Below are positions 8,370 to 17,849 of a DNA stretch of 43,585 nt, one piece after another. Location of the stretch: assembly GCA_013298875.1 (NCBI GenBank), contig JAAFJH010000010.1:1-43585 (forward strand), written 5' to 3'. This DNA is from Synechococcales cyanobacterium bin2.concoct.b11b12b14.033. Lineage in GTDB: Bacteria; Cyanobacteriota; Vampirovibrionia; Caenarcaniphilales; Caenarcanaceae. Numbering within the stretch: position 1 is the stretch's first letter; the number at the start of each line of letters is the position of its first letter. The notes beneath the pieces were generated by a model, which saw only the letters and a list, made by a program, of their open reading frames with translations, was not told the origin of the DNA and did not search any database. The position numbers were made by a program, and so were the translations under genes.

Positions 8370-9080
8370 TTGAATTTAATTTGGACACTTTTAACTGATT
8401 CAACTAATACTCAAATTACAAATTATCCTGCCAATACAATTCTTATAGCTAATTCTCAGACGGCAGGGCGTGGTCGCTACGGGAATCAATGGTTGTCAGA
8501 AAATGGTGGAATTTACTTTTCTTATAAAATAAAGACTCCACTTACCGAGTTAAAAACAACTTTTTGGTCAATTGCGGTGGGAATTGCTTGTCATCAGGCT
8601 TTTAACAATTTACAAATCAAAACTTTAATTAAATGGCCAAATGATATTTATAATTTTCAAGGTCAAAAATTAGCAGGTATTTTACTTGAAAGACCTTTGG
8701 GTAAAACTAATGAATTGATTATTGGTATTGGTATTAATTATCAAAATTATAATTTAGCGGCCGACTTTGCTTTCCTAAAAACTAAAGCAGGCAAATTGAG
8801 TATTATAAATTTAATTATTCAAAATATAAATCAAGTCTTTAATTCTTCTTTTGTAGATTTAAAAAAATATTATCAGGAATTCGCTTATATTCAAGCTAAC
8901 TCATATATTAATTATTTAAAGCTAAATCAAGGTGAAAAAATTTATACTTGTTTGGTGAAAGATCTTTTGGAAAATGGCGAATTATTAGTGCAAGAAATTA
9001 ATAATAATGAAGGAAAAATTGTCTCCTATCAATCATTAAATGCTTCAGAAATAAAAAAAGTCCGCCGTTTTCTTGCTTAA
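8370..9080 (+). CDS. birA: biotin--[acetyl-CoA-carboxylase] ligase, catalytic type without HTH
   Basis: 236 residues. It activates biotin with ATP and transfers it to the biotin carboxyl carrier of acetyl-CoA carboxylase. The biotinyl-adenylate loop GRGRYG is at 33-38, KWPND at 88-92, and the biotin-contacting K-L-A-G-I-L at 100-105, followed by IIGIGINY. There is no N-terminal DNA-binding domain, so this is a class I ligase and not a biotin-responsive repressor. The start is TTG; no ATG is available upstream of the essential N-terminal strand. It is 12 bases downstream of the MerR-like gene. Confidence 0.92.
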   Translation: MNLIWTLLTDSTNTQITNYPANTILIANSQTAGRGRYGNQWLSENGGIYFSYKIKTPLTELKTTFWSIAVGIACHQAFNNLQIKTLIKWPNDIYNFQGQKLAGILLERPLGKTNELIIGIGINYQNYNLAADFAFLKTKAGKLSIINLIIQNINQVFNSSFVDLKKYYQEFAYIQANSYINYLKLNQGEKIYTCLVKDLLENGELLVQEINNNEGKIVSYQSLNASEIKKVRRFLA

Positions 9081-9089
9081 ATATATTTT

Positions 9090-10337
9090 TTAATAAATCG
9101 GAAAATCTTTACATAAAATTCCAACTTGTTCTTTAGCAGTGGTCAACACACTTTCAGTACTTGGGTTTTTTAATACTTCAGCAATGATTTTTCCTAATTG
9201 AGTAAACTCTTTTTCTTTAAAGCCTCTGGTTGTACAAGCGGGTGTGCCAAGCCTAATTCCGCTCGTAATCCAAGGTTTTTGTGGATCATTTGGAATGGCA
9301 TTTTTATTACAAGTTATACAAACTGAGTCGAGTAAATTTTCGGCTTCCTTGCCAGTTAAATTGAGTGGCACTAAGTCTAAAAGCATTAAATGATTATCGC
9401 TTCCACCACTTATTAATTTAATTCCTTGCTCTGTCAAAGCAGTTGCTAAAGCTCGGGAGTTTAAAACAATTTGCTTTTGATAAGTTTTGAATTCGGGGTT
9501 TAAAGCTTCTTGAAAAGCCACCGCTTTACCAGCAATAATATGCATTAATGGTCCACCCTGCGAGCCAGGAAAAACCGCTGAATCAATTTGTTTGGCAAAT
9601 TCATTTTTACATAAAATCAATCCACCTCGTGGCCCTCTAAGGGTTTTATGAGTCGTAGTTGTGACAAAATCAGCATAAGGAATAGGGCTTGGATGTTCAC
9701 CCGTAGCTACTAAACCAGCTATATGAGCCATATCTACTAATAAATAAGCACCCACTTCTTTGGCAACTTCAGCAAATTTAGCAAAATCTATTTGACGAGG
9801 ATAAGCACTGGCTCCAGCAATAATTAATTTGGGTTTATTAGCTAAAGCTTTATTTCTCAAATCATCATAATCTAACCAACCGTCAGCATTAACGCCATAA
9901 CTAAATACTTTAAACCATTTGCCGGATACATTAACTGGTGAACCATGCGTTAAGTGTCCTCCCTGATCGAGGCTCATGCCCAAAATATGATCACCGGGCT
10001 GTAAAACCGATAAAAATACCGCAAAATTAGCTTGTGCCCCTGAATGAGGTTGTACATTGGCATGCTCAGCTCCAAATAGTTTTTTGGCTCTTTCAATGGC
10101 TAAATTTTCGGCTTTATCGACAAATTGACAACCACCATAATATCTTTTACCCGGCAAGCCCTCAGCGTATTTATTGGTTAAAACGGAGCCTTGAGCTTCC
10201 ATAACGGCTTTGCTAACTATATTTTCGCTGGCAATAAGCTCCAAATGGGTCTGCTGACGATTTAGTTCTTCTTCTAAACAATTAAATATTTCTGGATCAA
10301 TAGACGAAAGAGATTTATTTAAAAAATTATTAGGCAT
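9090..10337 (-). CDS. glyA: serine hydroxymethyltransferase
   Basis: 415 residues, full length. PLP enzyme that converts serine and tetrahydrofolate to glycine and methylene-tetrahydrofolate, the main one-carbon entry point. The PLP lysine is Lys231 in [15 protein letters not shown]; the early [24 protein letters not shown] and H-S-G-A-Q-A-N motifs are intact. It is convergent with birA (9-base gap) and divergent from folE, another folate gene, across 137 bases. Confidence 0.97.
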   Translation of the reverse strand: MPNNFLNKSLSSIDPEIFNCLEEELNRQQTHLELIASENIVSKAVMEAQGSVLTNKYAEGLPGKRYYGGCQFVDKAENLAIERAKKLFGAEHANVQPHSGAQANFAVFLSVLQPGDHILGMSLDQGGHLTHGSPVNVSGKWFKVFSYGVNADGWLDYDDLRNKALANKPKLIIAGASAYPRQIDFAKFAEVAKEVGAYLLVDMAHIAGLVATGEHPSPIPYADFVTTTTHKTLRGPRGGLILCKNEFAKQIDSAVFPGSQGGPLMHIIAGKAVAFQEALNPEFKTYQKQIVLNSRALATALTEQGIKLISGGSDNHLMLLDLVPLNLTGKEAENLLDSVCITCNKNAIPNDPQKPWITSGIRLGTPACTTRGFKEKEFTQLGKIIAEVLKNPSTESVLTTAKEQVGILCKDFPIY

Positions 10338-10389
10338 TTTAAAAAGGTTTAATTAATTTCCAAAATTATAGACTTTACTTTAAAATTTT

Positions 10390-10395
10390 TATAAT
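10390..10395 (+). promoter_or_regulatory. candidate -10 box upstream of folE
   Basis: TATAAT about 80 bases before the folE ATG in the glyA/folE divergent gap. The -35 region is poor (TAGACT about 15 bases upstream). Weak candidate only. Confidence 0.25.
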
Positions 10396-10474
10396 CAGAA
10401 ATTAAACTTAATTCAAATATTAAGAAACAAATTTATACTTTAGTTTAATTAAATAAAAAACCATTTTTAGCAAT

Positions 10475-11098
10475 ATGACCAGTCAATCAGCGAATTCACA
10501 ATCCCAACAAAATGAAATAAACCCAAAAGCAGTTGATTTAAACCGAATTGCAAAAGCTGTGCGGGAAATATTAATTGCGGTGGGAGATAATCCAGATCGT
10601 GAAGGTTTACTTGACACTCCTGCCCGAGTAGCTAGAATGTATGAAGAAATATTTATGGGTTTAAATCAATTACCGGCCGAAGAGTTGAATTGTACTTTTT
10701 CGGAAAAATACGCAGGAATTGTTTTGGTAAAAGACATTGAATTTTATAGTATGTGTGAGCATCATTTATTGCCTATTCATGGGAAAGCTCATATTGCTTA
10801 TTTGCCAAATGCTGAAGGTAAAGTAACTGGTATTAGTAAATTAGCTCGTTTAGTAGAAGGATTTGCCAAAAGACCGCAATTGCAAGAAAGATTAACTCAG
10901 CAAATTGCTCAAACTTTATTTGAAACGCTGGAAGCTGCCGGAGTAATGGTTTTAATTGAAGCCAACCATGCTTGTATGTCTATGCGAGGAATTAAAAAAT
11001 CATCAGCTAAAACTAGTACAACTTATACTTTGGGTGAGTTTAATAATAATCTGAACTTACAAAAGCAGTTTTTTGAAATGCTAAGAAATAATAGTTAA
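10475..11098 (+). CDS. folE: GTP cyclohydrolase I
   Basis: 207 residues. It opens the GTP ring to give dihydroneopterin triphosphate, first step of folate (and pterin) synthesis. Zinc ligands are Cys94 and His97 (in MCEHHLLP) and Cys167 (in NHACMSMRG). The signature [14 protein letters not shown] and the GK-HIAYLPN segment are present. The first ~20 residues are Gln/Ser-rich and probably flexible. The zinc cysteines classify it as the zinc-dependent type IA. It is paired head-to-head with glyA. Confidence 0.97.
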   Translation: MTSQSANSQSQQNEINPKAVDLNRIAKAVREILIAVGDNPDREGLLDTPARVARMYEEIFMGLNQLPAEELNCTFSEKYAGIVLVKDIEFYSMCEHHLLPIHGKAHIAYLPNAEGKVTGISKLARLVEGFAKRPQLQERLTQQIAQTLFETLEAAGVMVLIEANHACMSMRGIKKSSAKTSTTYTLGEFNNNLNLQKQFFEMLRNNS

Positions 11099-11119
11099 AA
11101 GTTTTTCAATTATTTAAAT

Positions 11120-11587
11120 TTAATTACAAGCTCTATTTACATTGTTCACTGCTAGCGGCAAGGTGGCTATATATGTAGCAAGTTGAGATTGTTGGCTATT
11201 TAAATTTAAAGCAGTCACTGTAAAATTATTAAAGATACTTTGATACTTGGGATCATTTTTCTGAGTTTGTCTTAATATTTTTTCCGCAGAGTCATATGCT
11301 TCCAGAGCTTCAGGTATTCCCTTTTGTCTTAATTGGTTTATCCGAGAAGTTATTTCAGTTAAAGAAGACTTAGCTTCCGTACATATTCTTTCTTTTTCTT
11401 GTGGTGAAATTTGAGCTGACTGAATAGGAACTCTAGGCAAAGTGGTCTGTGAAATTTGATTTCTTCCAGTATCACTAAGCCTGTTATTGTTCAAGCCCTC
11501 AGCTTTCAAGGGAAATTGTTGCACCAAAGTTGATGTTGTAGCAGTTAATCCAGCAGTTAATGCTCTTTCTATAATTCCAAATTTCAT
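11120..11587 (-). CDS. probable exported helical protein, unknown function
   Basis: 155 residues. The N-terminus (MKFGIIERALTAGLTATTS) may be a poor signal peptide or an amphipathic helix. Residues 35-60 are Ser/Gln/Pro-rich. From about 61 onward the sequence is helical and rich in Gln, Lys and Glu, ending in a conserved-looking pair of cysteines (Cys69 and Cys154) that could form a disulfide if the protein is exported. I recognise no family. It is convergent with folE and divergent from the papain-fold gene at 11773. Coding assignment rests on the ATG and a clean ORF, with no overlapping gene. Confidence 0.5.
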   Translation of the reverse strand: MKFGIIERALTAGLTATTSTLVQQFPLKAEGLNNNRLSDTGRNQISQTTLPRVPIQSAQISPQEKERICTEAKSSLTEITSRINQLRQKGIPEALEAYDSAEKILRQTQKNDPKYQSIFNNFTVTALNLNSQQSQLATYIATLPLAVNNVNRACN

Positions 11588-11713
11588 GTCAATATTTATC
11601 TCTTAGTTGGCGGGAATTTTAAATTTGCAGACTAAAATATTAGCAAAAGATTGTTTCATTATTTTTAATTTAGCAAATGAAGAAAAACCTAACTTCGCAA
11701 TTAATTCAATGGC

Positions 11714-11719
11714 TATAAT
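11714..11719 (+). promoter_or_regulatory. candidate -10 box upstream of the papain-fold gene
   Basis: TATAAT 54 bases before the ATG at 11773. The rest of 11588-11772 is AT-rich with no convincing ORF. The -35 is not clear. Confidence 0.3.
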
Positions 11720-11772
11720 ATTTTTTTCTTCTGAAAGATTTTTTACTGACACATCCCGAATTTTACGTTTTT

Positions 11773-12879
11773 ATGTTCCCTGCTTACAGAGTTAATTTTT
11801 ATTTATTTTGCTTAAGTTTCATTTTGTTAAATAGCTCTTTGGGTAATGCTAAAAACATTTTTGATAACTTATCGGTAAATGAATTAAAACAAAAAAATTC
11901 TCTAATTCTTAAGCAACTTATACTAACAAAGCCAGAAAGAAAACAAGCTGCCAAAATAATGGAGCCAGGCTCTGCGGAACGCAAACAAATAAGGGAAGGG
12001 CAAATTTTAATTTTGCGTGACAAAAAACCAACTCTATCGATTGAAATTGACTATTTACCTGAATACTTGAATGAAACTTATAATTGTTTAAATAATCCAA
12101 ATTTGTGTCTGAATCAAGATAATAACGAATATATTAGTTCTTTTTATACTTATTTAAACTTAGAAAATATTAATGATATAAATCAAACCATTGACCAAAT
12201 TACTGATTATAAAAGAGCTAAAATAATAAACTTGTCTCTCAGTCAGTTGAATTTAGCCGTCCAAGAATCAATTGCTCCTAATGATGACCCCGAAGATTAT
12301 ATTGAGCAATACTTTCAAGCAGCCGGCTTATTCGACCCAGAAAGGGAATTAGGAAGTGATAAAGTTAATAATTGGGCATGGTGTTCAGCTTTCATTACTT
12401 CTATTATTAATCAGGCGGGTTTAGGCTTTTCTTTTATTCAAATTCAAGATTATTTAAAAACTTGCCAAAATTTTCAGGCTAAAGATAGCTGCCATCCAGT
12501 GCAAGTAGATTTTATATTAAGTTGGGCCAAAAAGTATAAGCTTGAACATGAACTTGATTTGTCTAATTTAGCTGAATTAAAAGCCGGAGATTTATTAATT
12601 ATGACCAATTCAACTAGTAAAAGAGCTAATCATATTGGTTTTTATATTGGTCAGGATAAAAATTGTAAGCTTGACGACGTGCAAAATTGTTGGTTATATT
12701 CATTGGAAGGTAATGCAGGCCCGCTTATTAATGATGCCTTAGAAGATAAATGGCCTGAAATAATTGATTTGAAAAATAATAATAAAATTAGCAATTTGGA
12801 ATATGAAAGATTATTAGACCGGGCAACTTTAGTTAAAAGGCCTATTAACAGCTGGTCTTACTTTGTCAAAATTAATTAG
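11773..12879 (+). CDS. exported CHAP/NlpC-P60-like papain-fold protein
   Basis: 368 residues. A signal peptide covers about residues 1-26 (cut near GNA). The C-terminal part (about 195-330) has the layout of a papain-fold amidase/peptidase: N-N-W-A-W-C-S-A-F-I with Cys204 at the start of a helix, then A-G-D-L-L-I-M, A-N-H-I-G-F-Y-I-G with His287, and S-L-E-G-N-A with Asn314 as third catalytic residue. This matches CHAP/TIGR02594-type proteins that often cut peptidoglycan peptides. The N-terminal 190 residues are not recognised and may be a targeting or regulatory domain. Two extra cysteine pairs in the domain suggest disulfides. Substrate is inferred. Confidence 0.7.
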   Translation: MFPAYRVNFYLFCLSFILLNSSLGNAKNIFDNLSVNELKQKNSLILKQLILTKPERKQAAKIMEPGSAERKQIREGQILILRDKKPTLSIEIDYLPEYLNETYNCLNNPNLCLNQDNNEYISSFYTYLNLENINDINQTIDQITDYKRAKIINLSLSQLNLAVQESIAPNDDPEDYIEQYFQAAGLFDPERELGSDKVNNWAWCSAFITSIINQAGLGFSFIQIQDYLKTCQNFQAKDSCHPVQVDFILSWAKKYKLEHELDLSNLAELKAGDLLIMTNSTSKRANHIGFYIGQDKNCKLDDVQNCWLYSLEGNAGPLINDALEDKWPEIIDLKNNNKISNLEYERLLDRATLVKRPINSWSYFVKIN

Positions 12880-12957
12880 TGCCGGTAATTCCTGTTGGAG
12901 TTTATTTTGGTTTATAATTTAGCCACTGTGATTTAATGAGCGATAAAGAGCGATAAA

Positions 12958-14037
12958 ATGGATTCGATATTAGAGGATAAATTAAAACAACTTGAAATTA
13001 CTTATCAACAATTAACGGACAAAATGGCTGATCCTAGTATTTTAGCCGACTATGAACAAATTAAAAATATAGCCAAAAGCCGCAAAGAAATCGAAATATC
13101 TGTTAATAAATATCGAGACTACAAAAAAAATGAAGCCGAAATGCTAGCCAATCGAGAACTGATTAAAATTGAGCAAGATACTGAAATGATTGAATTTGCC
13201 AAAGAAGAAGTTGTAGCTTTGGAACAGAAATTAAATTTATTAGAAGAAAATTTGCAACTTTCCCTTTTACCACAAGATCCAAATGATGATAAAAATGTGG
13301 TGCTTGAAATTAGAGCTGGTACTGGCGGAGACGAAGCATCTTTATTTGCAGGTGATTTATTGCGTATGTATTTGCGTTATGCCGAGCTTCAAAGCTGGAA
13401 AGCCAAATTAGCTAGTACTTCTGCTGCTGAATTAGGCGGATACAAAGAGGTTTTCTTGGAAATTTCGGGCGAAAGAGTTTATAGTAAAATGAAATATGAA
13501 GCAGGAGTACACCGCGTACAAAGAGTTCCTTTAACCGAAGCATCTGGCCGTATACATACTTCAACCGCTACCGTAGCAGTAATGCCCGAAGTATCTGAAG
13601 TGGAAGTGCATATTGACCCGATAGACCTGGAAATAAGTACCACCAGAAGTGGCGGAGCTGGCGGACAAAATGTTAATAAAGTAGAAACAGCTGTTCATTT
13701 GGTGCATAAACCAACTGGAATTCATATTTTTTGCACGGAAGAACGCTCTCAGCGGCAAAATAAAGAAAGAGCTTTAGCTTTATTAAGAGCCAAGATTTAT
13801 GAAATGCAGCTTAGAGAGCAAAAAGAAAAAATTTCATCGCAAAGATCTTCTCAGGTTGGGACGGGAGACCGCTCAGAAAAAATACGCACTTATAATTTTA
13901 AAGAAAATCGGCTTTCAGAACATAGACTTCAGCAAAACTTTTCTTTGGATGGAGCTTTAAATGGCAGTATTGATGATATTATTCAATCATTAATTGCAGC
14001 TGAGCAGAAAAAACAATTAGAAGAATTGGTAACTTAG
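12958..14037 (+). CDS. prfA: peptide chain release factor 1
   Basis: 359 residues. It reads UAA and UAG stop codons and triggers peptide release. The GGQ motif is at 235-237 in [17 protein letters not shown], and the stop-codon tripeptide occupies P-L-T at 191-193 (the RF1 'PxT' position, not the RF2 SPF). The [14 protein letters not shown] block is also typical of RF1. TGA is used as a stop elsewhere in this window, so an RF2 must exist elsewhere. A direct duplication GAGCGATAAA lies directly before the ATG. Its last four bases overlap the end of the convergent smpB gene. Confidence 0.97.
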   Translation: MDSILEDKLKQLEITYQQLTDKMADPSILADYEQIKNIAKSRKEIEISVNKYRDYKKNEAEMLANRELIKIEQDTEMIEFAKEEVVALEQKLNLLEENLQLSLLPQDPNDDKNVVLEIRAGTGGDEASLFAGDLLRMYLRYAELQSWKAKLASTSAAELGGYKEVFLEISGERVYSKMKYEAGVHRVQRVPLTEASGRIHTSTATVAVMPEVSEVEVHIDPIDLEISTTRSGGAGGQNVNKVETAVHLVHKPTGIHIFCTEERSQRQNKERALALLRAKIYEMQLREQKEKISSQRSSQVGTGDRSEKIRTYNFKENRLSEHRLQQNFSLDGALNGSIDDIIQSLIAAEQKKQLEELVT

Positions 14038-14552
14038 GTTAATTTAAAGTTTTTATTTTTAACTTCTCTCTGCAATTCTCGAGTGACAGCTTTTTCTTTT
14101 AAATCACGTCTTTTGTCTTCATTCAATTTACGTTTGGCTAAACCAATTAAAACCTTCACCCAAGAATCTTTAAAATAAAGCTTCAGTGGAATGGCGGTTA
14201 ATTTATCTCTTTCCATGCGGGAACGCCATTTTAATAATTCTTTTCTAGTCAATAAAAGTTTTTTTATCCTGTCGGGATCATGGTTATAACGATTCCCAAA
14301 TTCATATTTAGGTATGGTTACTCCGTATAAGAAAGCTTCATTATTTTTATTGATTTTCATAAAGCCTTCATTAAGTTGGCCTCTTCCTAAGCGTAAAGAT
14401 TTAACTTCCGTACCCGATAAAATTAAACCAGCCTGCATTGTTTCAAGTATTTCAAAATCATGATGGGCTTTTCGATTGGTTAAAGTTGGTGTTTCTTTCT
14501 TGGCAACCTTTTTAATTTCTTTTTTTGCTAATTGCTTTTTTGCCCTACCCAT
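14034..14552 (-). CDS. smpB: SsrA-binding protein SmpB
   Basis: 172 residues. SmpB binds tmRNA and brings it to stalled ribosomes for trans-translation. The core pattern is intact: [29 protein letters not shown], then [16 protein letters not shown] and a basic C-terminal tail ([17 protein letters not shown]). It has an extra Lys-rich N-terminal stretch of about 25 residues. I saw no ssrA gene in this window. It is convergent with prfA with a 4-base overlap. Confidence 0.96.
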   Translation of the reverse strand: MGRAKKQLAKKEIKKVAKKETPTLTNRKAHHDFEILETMQAGLILSGTEVKSLRLGRGQLNEGFMKINKNNEAFLYGVTIPKYEFGNRYNHDPDRIKKLLLTRKELLKWRSRMERDKLTAIPLKLYFKDSWVKVLIGLAKRKLNEDKRRDLKEKAVTRELQREVKNKNFKLT

Positions 14553-14711
14553 AATTTATTTTTGCCCATTTTACCAATTGGTATTTCATTCAAATAAAGT
14601 AATTTTAAAGAAAATATCTCACCAGAACCTAAAGTGGTGAACAACTTAAAGAAAATAAATATTAGCAGATTTAGTATTAATATTTGTTCTTTTATTTGGG
14701 AAAAAAGAAAT

Positions 14712-16220
14712 ATGAAATCAGTAATAATCTTTTTCAATAAATACTTTTCTGAGGTTTTTTCATTAGATTTACGCTCTTTAGCTTTATTTAGAATTTGCTT
14801 AGGTTTAATTTTAATTAGTGATTTAATTGTCAGAGCAGAGCATTTGGAAGCTTATTATAGTGATTTAGGTGTTTTACCCCGCACCTTTTTAATTGATAAT
14901 TTTCTTAACCATTATCAGTGGAGCTTTCATTTATTAAGTGGCGAAACTTTCATACAAGGAATTTTATTTGGAGTCGCAGTTTTATTGGCTTTAGCTTTAA
15001 TAGCAGGCTATCAGACAAGAATTGTAACTATTATTTCCTGGGCTTTTTTAGTTTCTTTGCAAAATAGAAATTTAACCGTCGGTGATCATGGAGATTTAGT
15101 TTTAAGACTACTTTTATTTTGGTCAATTTTTTTGCCACTGGGAGCCAAATTTTCGCTTGATGAAATTAAAAAAGGTAAACCACTAGAAACTGATTTTTTT
15201 TCGGTAGGTACAATGGCTTTGATTTTACAAATATGTTTTATTTATTGGTTTACGGCTTTATGGAAATCATGTGCCCTCTGGACAAAGGAATTTAGTGCTA
15301 TTTATTATGTTTTCAATTTAGATTATTTTGCCAAACCTTTAAGCAAATTTTTATTGAATTATCCAGATTTATTAAAACTTTTGACTTTTTCAACACTTTA
15401 TATAGAATTTTATATTCCATTTTTGCTTTTTATGCCCCGCTTCACAAAGGCTTTTCGATTAATTACAATTAGCATCTTTGTAGGTTTGCATATTAGTTTT
15501 ATTTTTTGTTTGTATTTAGGATTATTTCCTTTTATAAGTATAACTGCTTGGTTAGCATTAATTCCAAGTCTGCTCTGGGAAAAGCTTTTTGGGCTATCAA
15601 TTATACAAAAAACAAAAGTAAAACTAAATCAATTGATTAATAAAGTTAATTACAAATTACCTATCAAAATAAATAGTACAAATTATAGTTTAAAGCCATT
15701 TTTGCCAGCTGAATTGGTTTGTGGCTTATTTTTATACTGTATTTTTATTTCAAATTTGGCTTCTCTTAAGTTAGCTAATTGGTCAATAACTCTCAATAAT
15801 TTAACTCATACTTTTGCCATAAAACAAAGTTGGCCAATGTTTTCTAATAATGCTGGTCTGGAACGAGATGGTTGGTTTGTAATTAAGGGTTGTTTGAAAA
15901 ATACAAAACAAATTAATTTAGCTCAAAATACAAAAGAAAAAACTATACGATATTATGAAAATCAAAGAGAAAGCAATTTTATGGCTTATCTTTTCCAATC
16001 TAATTGGGGGAAATTCAATCAGAATACAAAACACAATTTATTAGTTAAAAATTACGCTAAATATTTATGTTATAAATGGAATAAAGTACATAATGAAAAA
16101 TTAAATACAATACAAATAAATTTCATCACTGAAAAAACTTTACCTCCCGATAAAGAAATTCAAGTAGGTGAAAATAATTTTGAAAACTTTTTAATGATTA
16201 ATTATAAATGCCCAAAGTGA
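14712..16220 (+). CDS. HTTM domain membrane protein (vitamin K-dependent carboxylase-like)
   Basis: About 502 residues from the ATG at 14712; an upstream in-frame GTG at 14634 would add 26 poorly hydrophobic residues, and I prefer the ATG because it is preceded by a purine-rich GGGAAAAAAG. The first ~260 residues match the HTTM (horizontally transferred transmembrane) domain: S-L-A-L-F-R-I-C-L-G, Y-Y-S-D-L-G-V-L-P, LLSGETF, L-A-G-Y-Q-T-R, N-R-N-L-T-V-G-D-H-G-D-L-V-L-R and FWSIFLPLGA. Several more membrane spans follow, then a soluble C-terminal region of about 130 residues. The family shares ancestry with gamma-glutamyl carboxylase, but bacterial substrates are mostly unknown. It precedes the TMEM14 and GT9 genes on the same strand. 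Confidence 0.82.
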   Translation: MKSVIIFFNKYFSEVFSLDLRSLALFRICLGLILISDLIVRAEHLEAYYSDLGVLPRTFLIDNFLNHYQWSFHLLSGETFIQGILFGVAVLLALALIAGYQTRIVTIISWAFLVSLQNRNLTVGDHGDLVLRLLLFWSIFLPLGAKFSLDEIKKGKPLETDFFSVGTMALILQICFIYWFTALWKSCALWTKEFSAIYYVFNLDYFAKPLSKFLLNYPDLLKLLTFSTLYIEFYIPFLLFMPRFTKAFRLITISIFVGLHISFIFCLYLGLFPFISITAWLALIPSLLWEKLFGLSIIQKTKVKLNQLINKVNYKLPIKINSTNYSLKPFLPAELVCGLFLYCIFISNLASLKLANWSITLNNLTHTFAIKQSWPMFSNNAGLERDGWFVIKGCLKNTKQINLAQNTKEKTIRYYENQRESNFMAYLFQSNWGKFNQNTKHNLLVKNYAKYLCYKWNKVHNEKLNTIQINFITEKTLPPDKEIQVGENNFENFLMINYKCPK

Positions 16221-16310
16221 ATTTACCTTATGCTCTACTAAATAACCTTTTAATCAACTATAATTGAATTAATTAAGCCCTGTCCAACTCACCCAATTAA
16301 GTAAGACTTT

Positions 16311-16706
16311 ATGGAAACTCAAGATAATAAAAATAAAGAATTAGATTTAAGTAAAAAAATTGGTTTGTATAATTTGATTTTTGGAGCAATTGTCATTTTA
16401 GGTGGCTTAATTGGTTATTTTACGGCTAAAAGCGTACCTTCCTTGATGGCGGGTATAACTTTTGGTAATTTATTAATGCTGGGTTTTTGGGGTACTGGTT
16501 TAAAGGAAGAAACCCAAACCGAAAGAAAGTGGGGTTTTTATGTGGGAGCTATTGTTTCAATTATTTTATTAATATTTTTTATTTTACGTTTTATAAAAAC
16601 TGGTAAGGCCATGCCGGCTTTTATCATTATTCCTATGGCGGCAATTGGTATATTTCTTAATACTTATCGTTTGCATTTATTCTCGCTGCCAAAGAAAAAT
16701 ATTTGA
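16311..16706 (+). CDS. TMEM14 family membrane protein
   Basis: 131 residues with four hydrophobic spans and a charged N-terminal tail. The pattern Y-N-L-I-F-G-A-I-V-I-L-G-G-L-I-G-Y-F-T-A-K-S-V-P-S-L-M-A-G (written here residue by residue as the key motif) fits the TMEM14/FAX family, in which a first-helix GG and a following 'K-S-x-x-S-L-x-A-G' are usual. In plants, FAX1 exports fatty acids from plastids; cyanobacterial members exist but their role is not established. It is 90 bases downstream of the HTTM gene and 15 bases upstream of the GT9 gene. Confidence 0.72.
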   Translation: METQDNKNKELDLSKKIGLYNLIFGAIVILGGLIGYFTAKSVPSLMAGITFGNLLMLGFWGTGLKEETQTERKWGFYVGAIVSIILLIFFILRFIKTGKAMPAFIIIPMAAIGIFLNTYRLHLFSLPKKNI

Positions 16707-16721
16707 GGTTTAAACTATAAT

Positions 16722-17759
16722 TTGCAGAATTTTAAAAATATTTGCTTACTCAGGCAGGGAGCAATCGGCGATATTATTCATACTTTACCTTTGGTAAATT
16801 TGCTGGCTCATAAATTTAAAAATAAAAAAATCACTTTTGCAATGGGGCGTGAATTAGCTGAATTAATGTCTTATGCCAAAGGATTAGACCAAATTGTCCC
16901 GATTTCAATTAATTCAAATATTTTTAATCTGACAAAGCAGGTAAAGCTTTTGAAGCAAGCTGGCAATGAACAATTTGATTTATTTTTAAATTTGCAACCG
17001 AATTGGAAAACCAAATTCATTTCTTATTTAATTAAGCCTAAGCAAATTTATAATTATGAAAAAGTTCCTAATATCTCTCCTTATGAAATATCCCATGGAT
17101 TAGATTTTAAAAAACATGCTTGGGAAAATTTTGCTTTAACTTATTTTCATGAATTAGACCTATCAGGGGAGAATATTCAAAAATTTTTTCCTTTAATTGA
17201 ATTGCCAGAAGAGCTAAAACAAAATAGTTTAAATTCTTTGGGTTTGAAAAAAAAAGAAAAATATTTAGCTTTAATTTTAGGGGTTGGGCATCATCGACCG
17301 CACAGAGCTTGGCCTTTAGACAATTGGCTTGATTTTATTCAGTTGATTTTAAAAAAAGATCCATCAGTTTCGCAAATTATTTTGATTGGTGGCTCCGAGG
17401 AGGAGTTTTTAGCTTATCGATTAATGCAGGCTTTACCCAGTTTTGCAAAAAACCAAATTATTAATTTGTGTGGCAAGCTCAATCTTTTGGCCAGTGCTGC
17501 TATTTTAAGTAATTGTTTTTTAGCAATCGGTGCAGATACGGGTCCTACTCATTTAGCTTCGGCTTTGGGTGTTAAAACAATTGGACTTTTTGGCCCAACT
17601 TCTCCCACTCGGCATAGTCCATTTTGGGGCATTGGTTTAATTGCTAATGATTATGAATGTTTAAAAAGCTGCTCGGCTAAAAAGTGTCAAAAAACTTTAT
17701 TGAATTGTATAGAAAGCCTTAAACCCGAAGAAGTATGGTTAGCCATGAATGAAGTTTAA
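16722..17759 (+). CDS. glycosyltransferase family 9 (heptosyltransferase-like)
   Basis: 345 residues. ICLLRQGAIGDIIHTLPLV at the N-terminus and GADTGPTHLASALG plus G-L-F-G-P-T-S-P-T-R near 275-300 are the GT9 (ADP-heptose:LPS heptosyltransferase) hallmarks; the enzyme would be a GT-B fold protein at the inner face of the inner membrane, adding sugar to LPS core or a related glycolipid. The actual sugar is unknown, and heptose use is not shown by this window. The start must be TTG at 16722, because the Rossmann strand begins at residue 6. The C-terminus has a Cys cluster (C-L-K-S-C-S-A-K-K-C) common in this family. Confidence 0.88.
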   Translation: MQNFKNICLLRQGAIGDIIHTLPLVNLLAHKFKNKKITFAMGRELAELMSYAKGLDQIVPISINSNIFNLTKQVKLLKQAGNEQFDLFLNLQPNWKTKFISYLIKPKQIYNYEKVPNISPYEISHGLDFKKHAWENFALTYFHELDLSGENIQKFFPLIELPEELKQNSLNSLGLKKKEKYLALILGVGHHRPHRAWPLDNWLDFIQLILKKDPSVSQIILIGGSEEEFLAYRLMQALPSFAKNQIINLCGKLNLLASAAILSNCFLAIGADTGPTHLASALGVKTIGLFGPTSPTRHSPFWGIGLIANDYECLKSCSAKKCQKTLLNCIESLKPEEVWLAMNEV

Positions 17760-17769
17760 ACCACAAAAA

Positions 17770-17820
17770 AAAGACAAAGATAAATTGAAGTTTTTAGGCC
17801 TCAAGTTTAAATTTGTCTTT
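17770..17820. terminator. inverted repeat between convergent GT9 and EF-hand genes
   Basis: AAAGACAAA (17770-17778) and TTTGTCTTT (17812-17820) form a perfect 9-bp stem, with partial pairing inside (AAATT/AAGTTT). A-runs and T-runs border it on both sides, so it could stop transcription from both directions. Confidence 0.5.
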
Positions 17821-17849
17821 CTCGGAAAAATTTTAGCTATAGAAACTAT

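Noticed and set aside
11607-11795. 62-residue plus-strand ORF with a TTG start
   Set aside because: It overlaps the start of the exported papain-fold gene, has no recognisable features and its length is expected by chance in the 185-base gap.
14634-14711. GTG start for the HTTM protein
   Set aside because: It would add 26 residues that do not fit the family start; the ATG at 14712 has a purine-rich upstream stretch and starts just before the conserved first helix.
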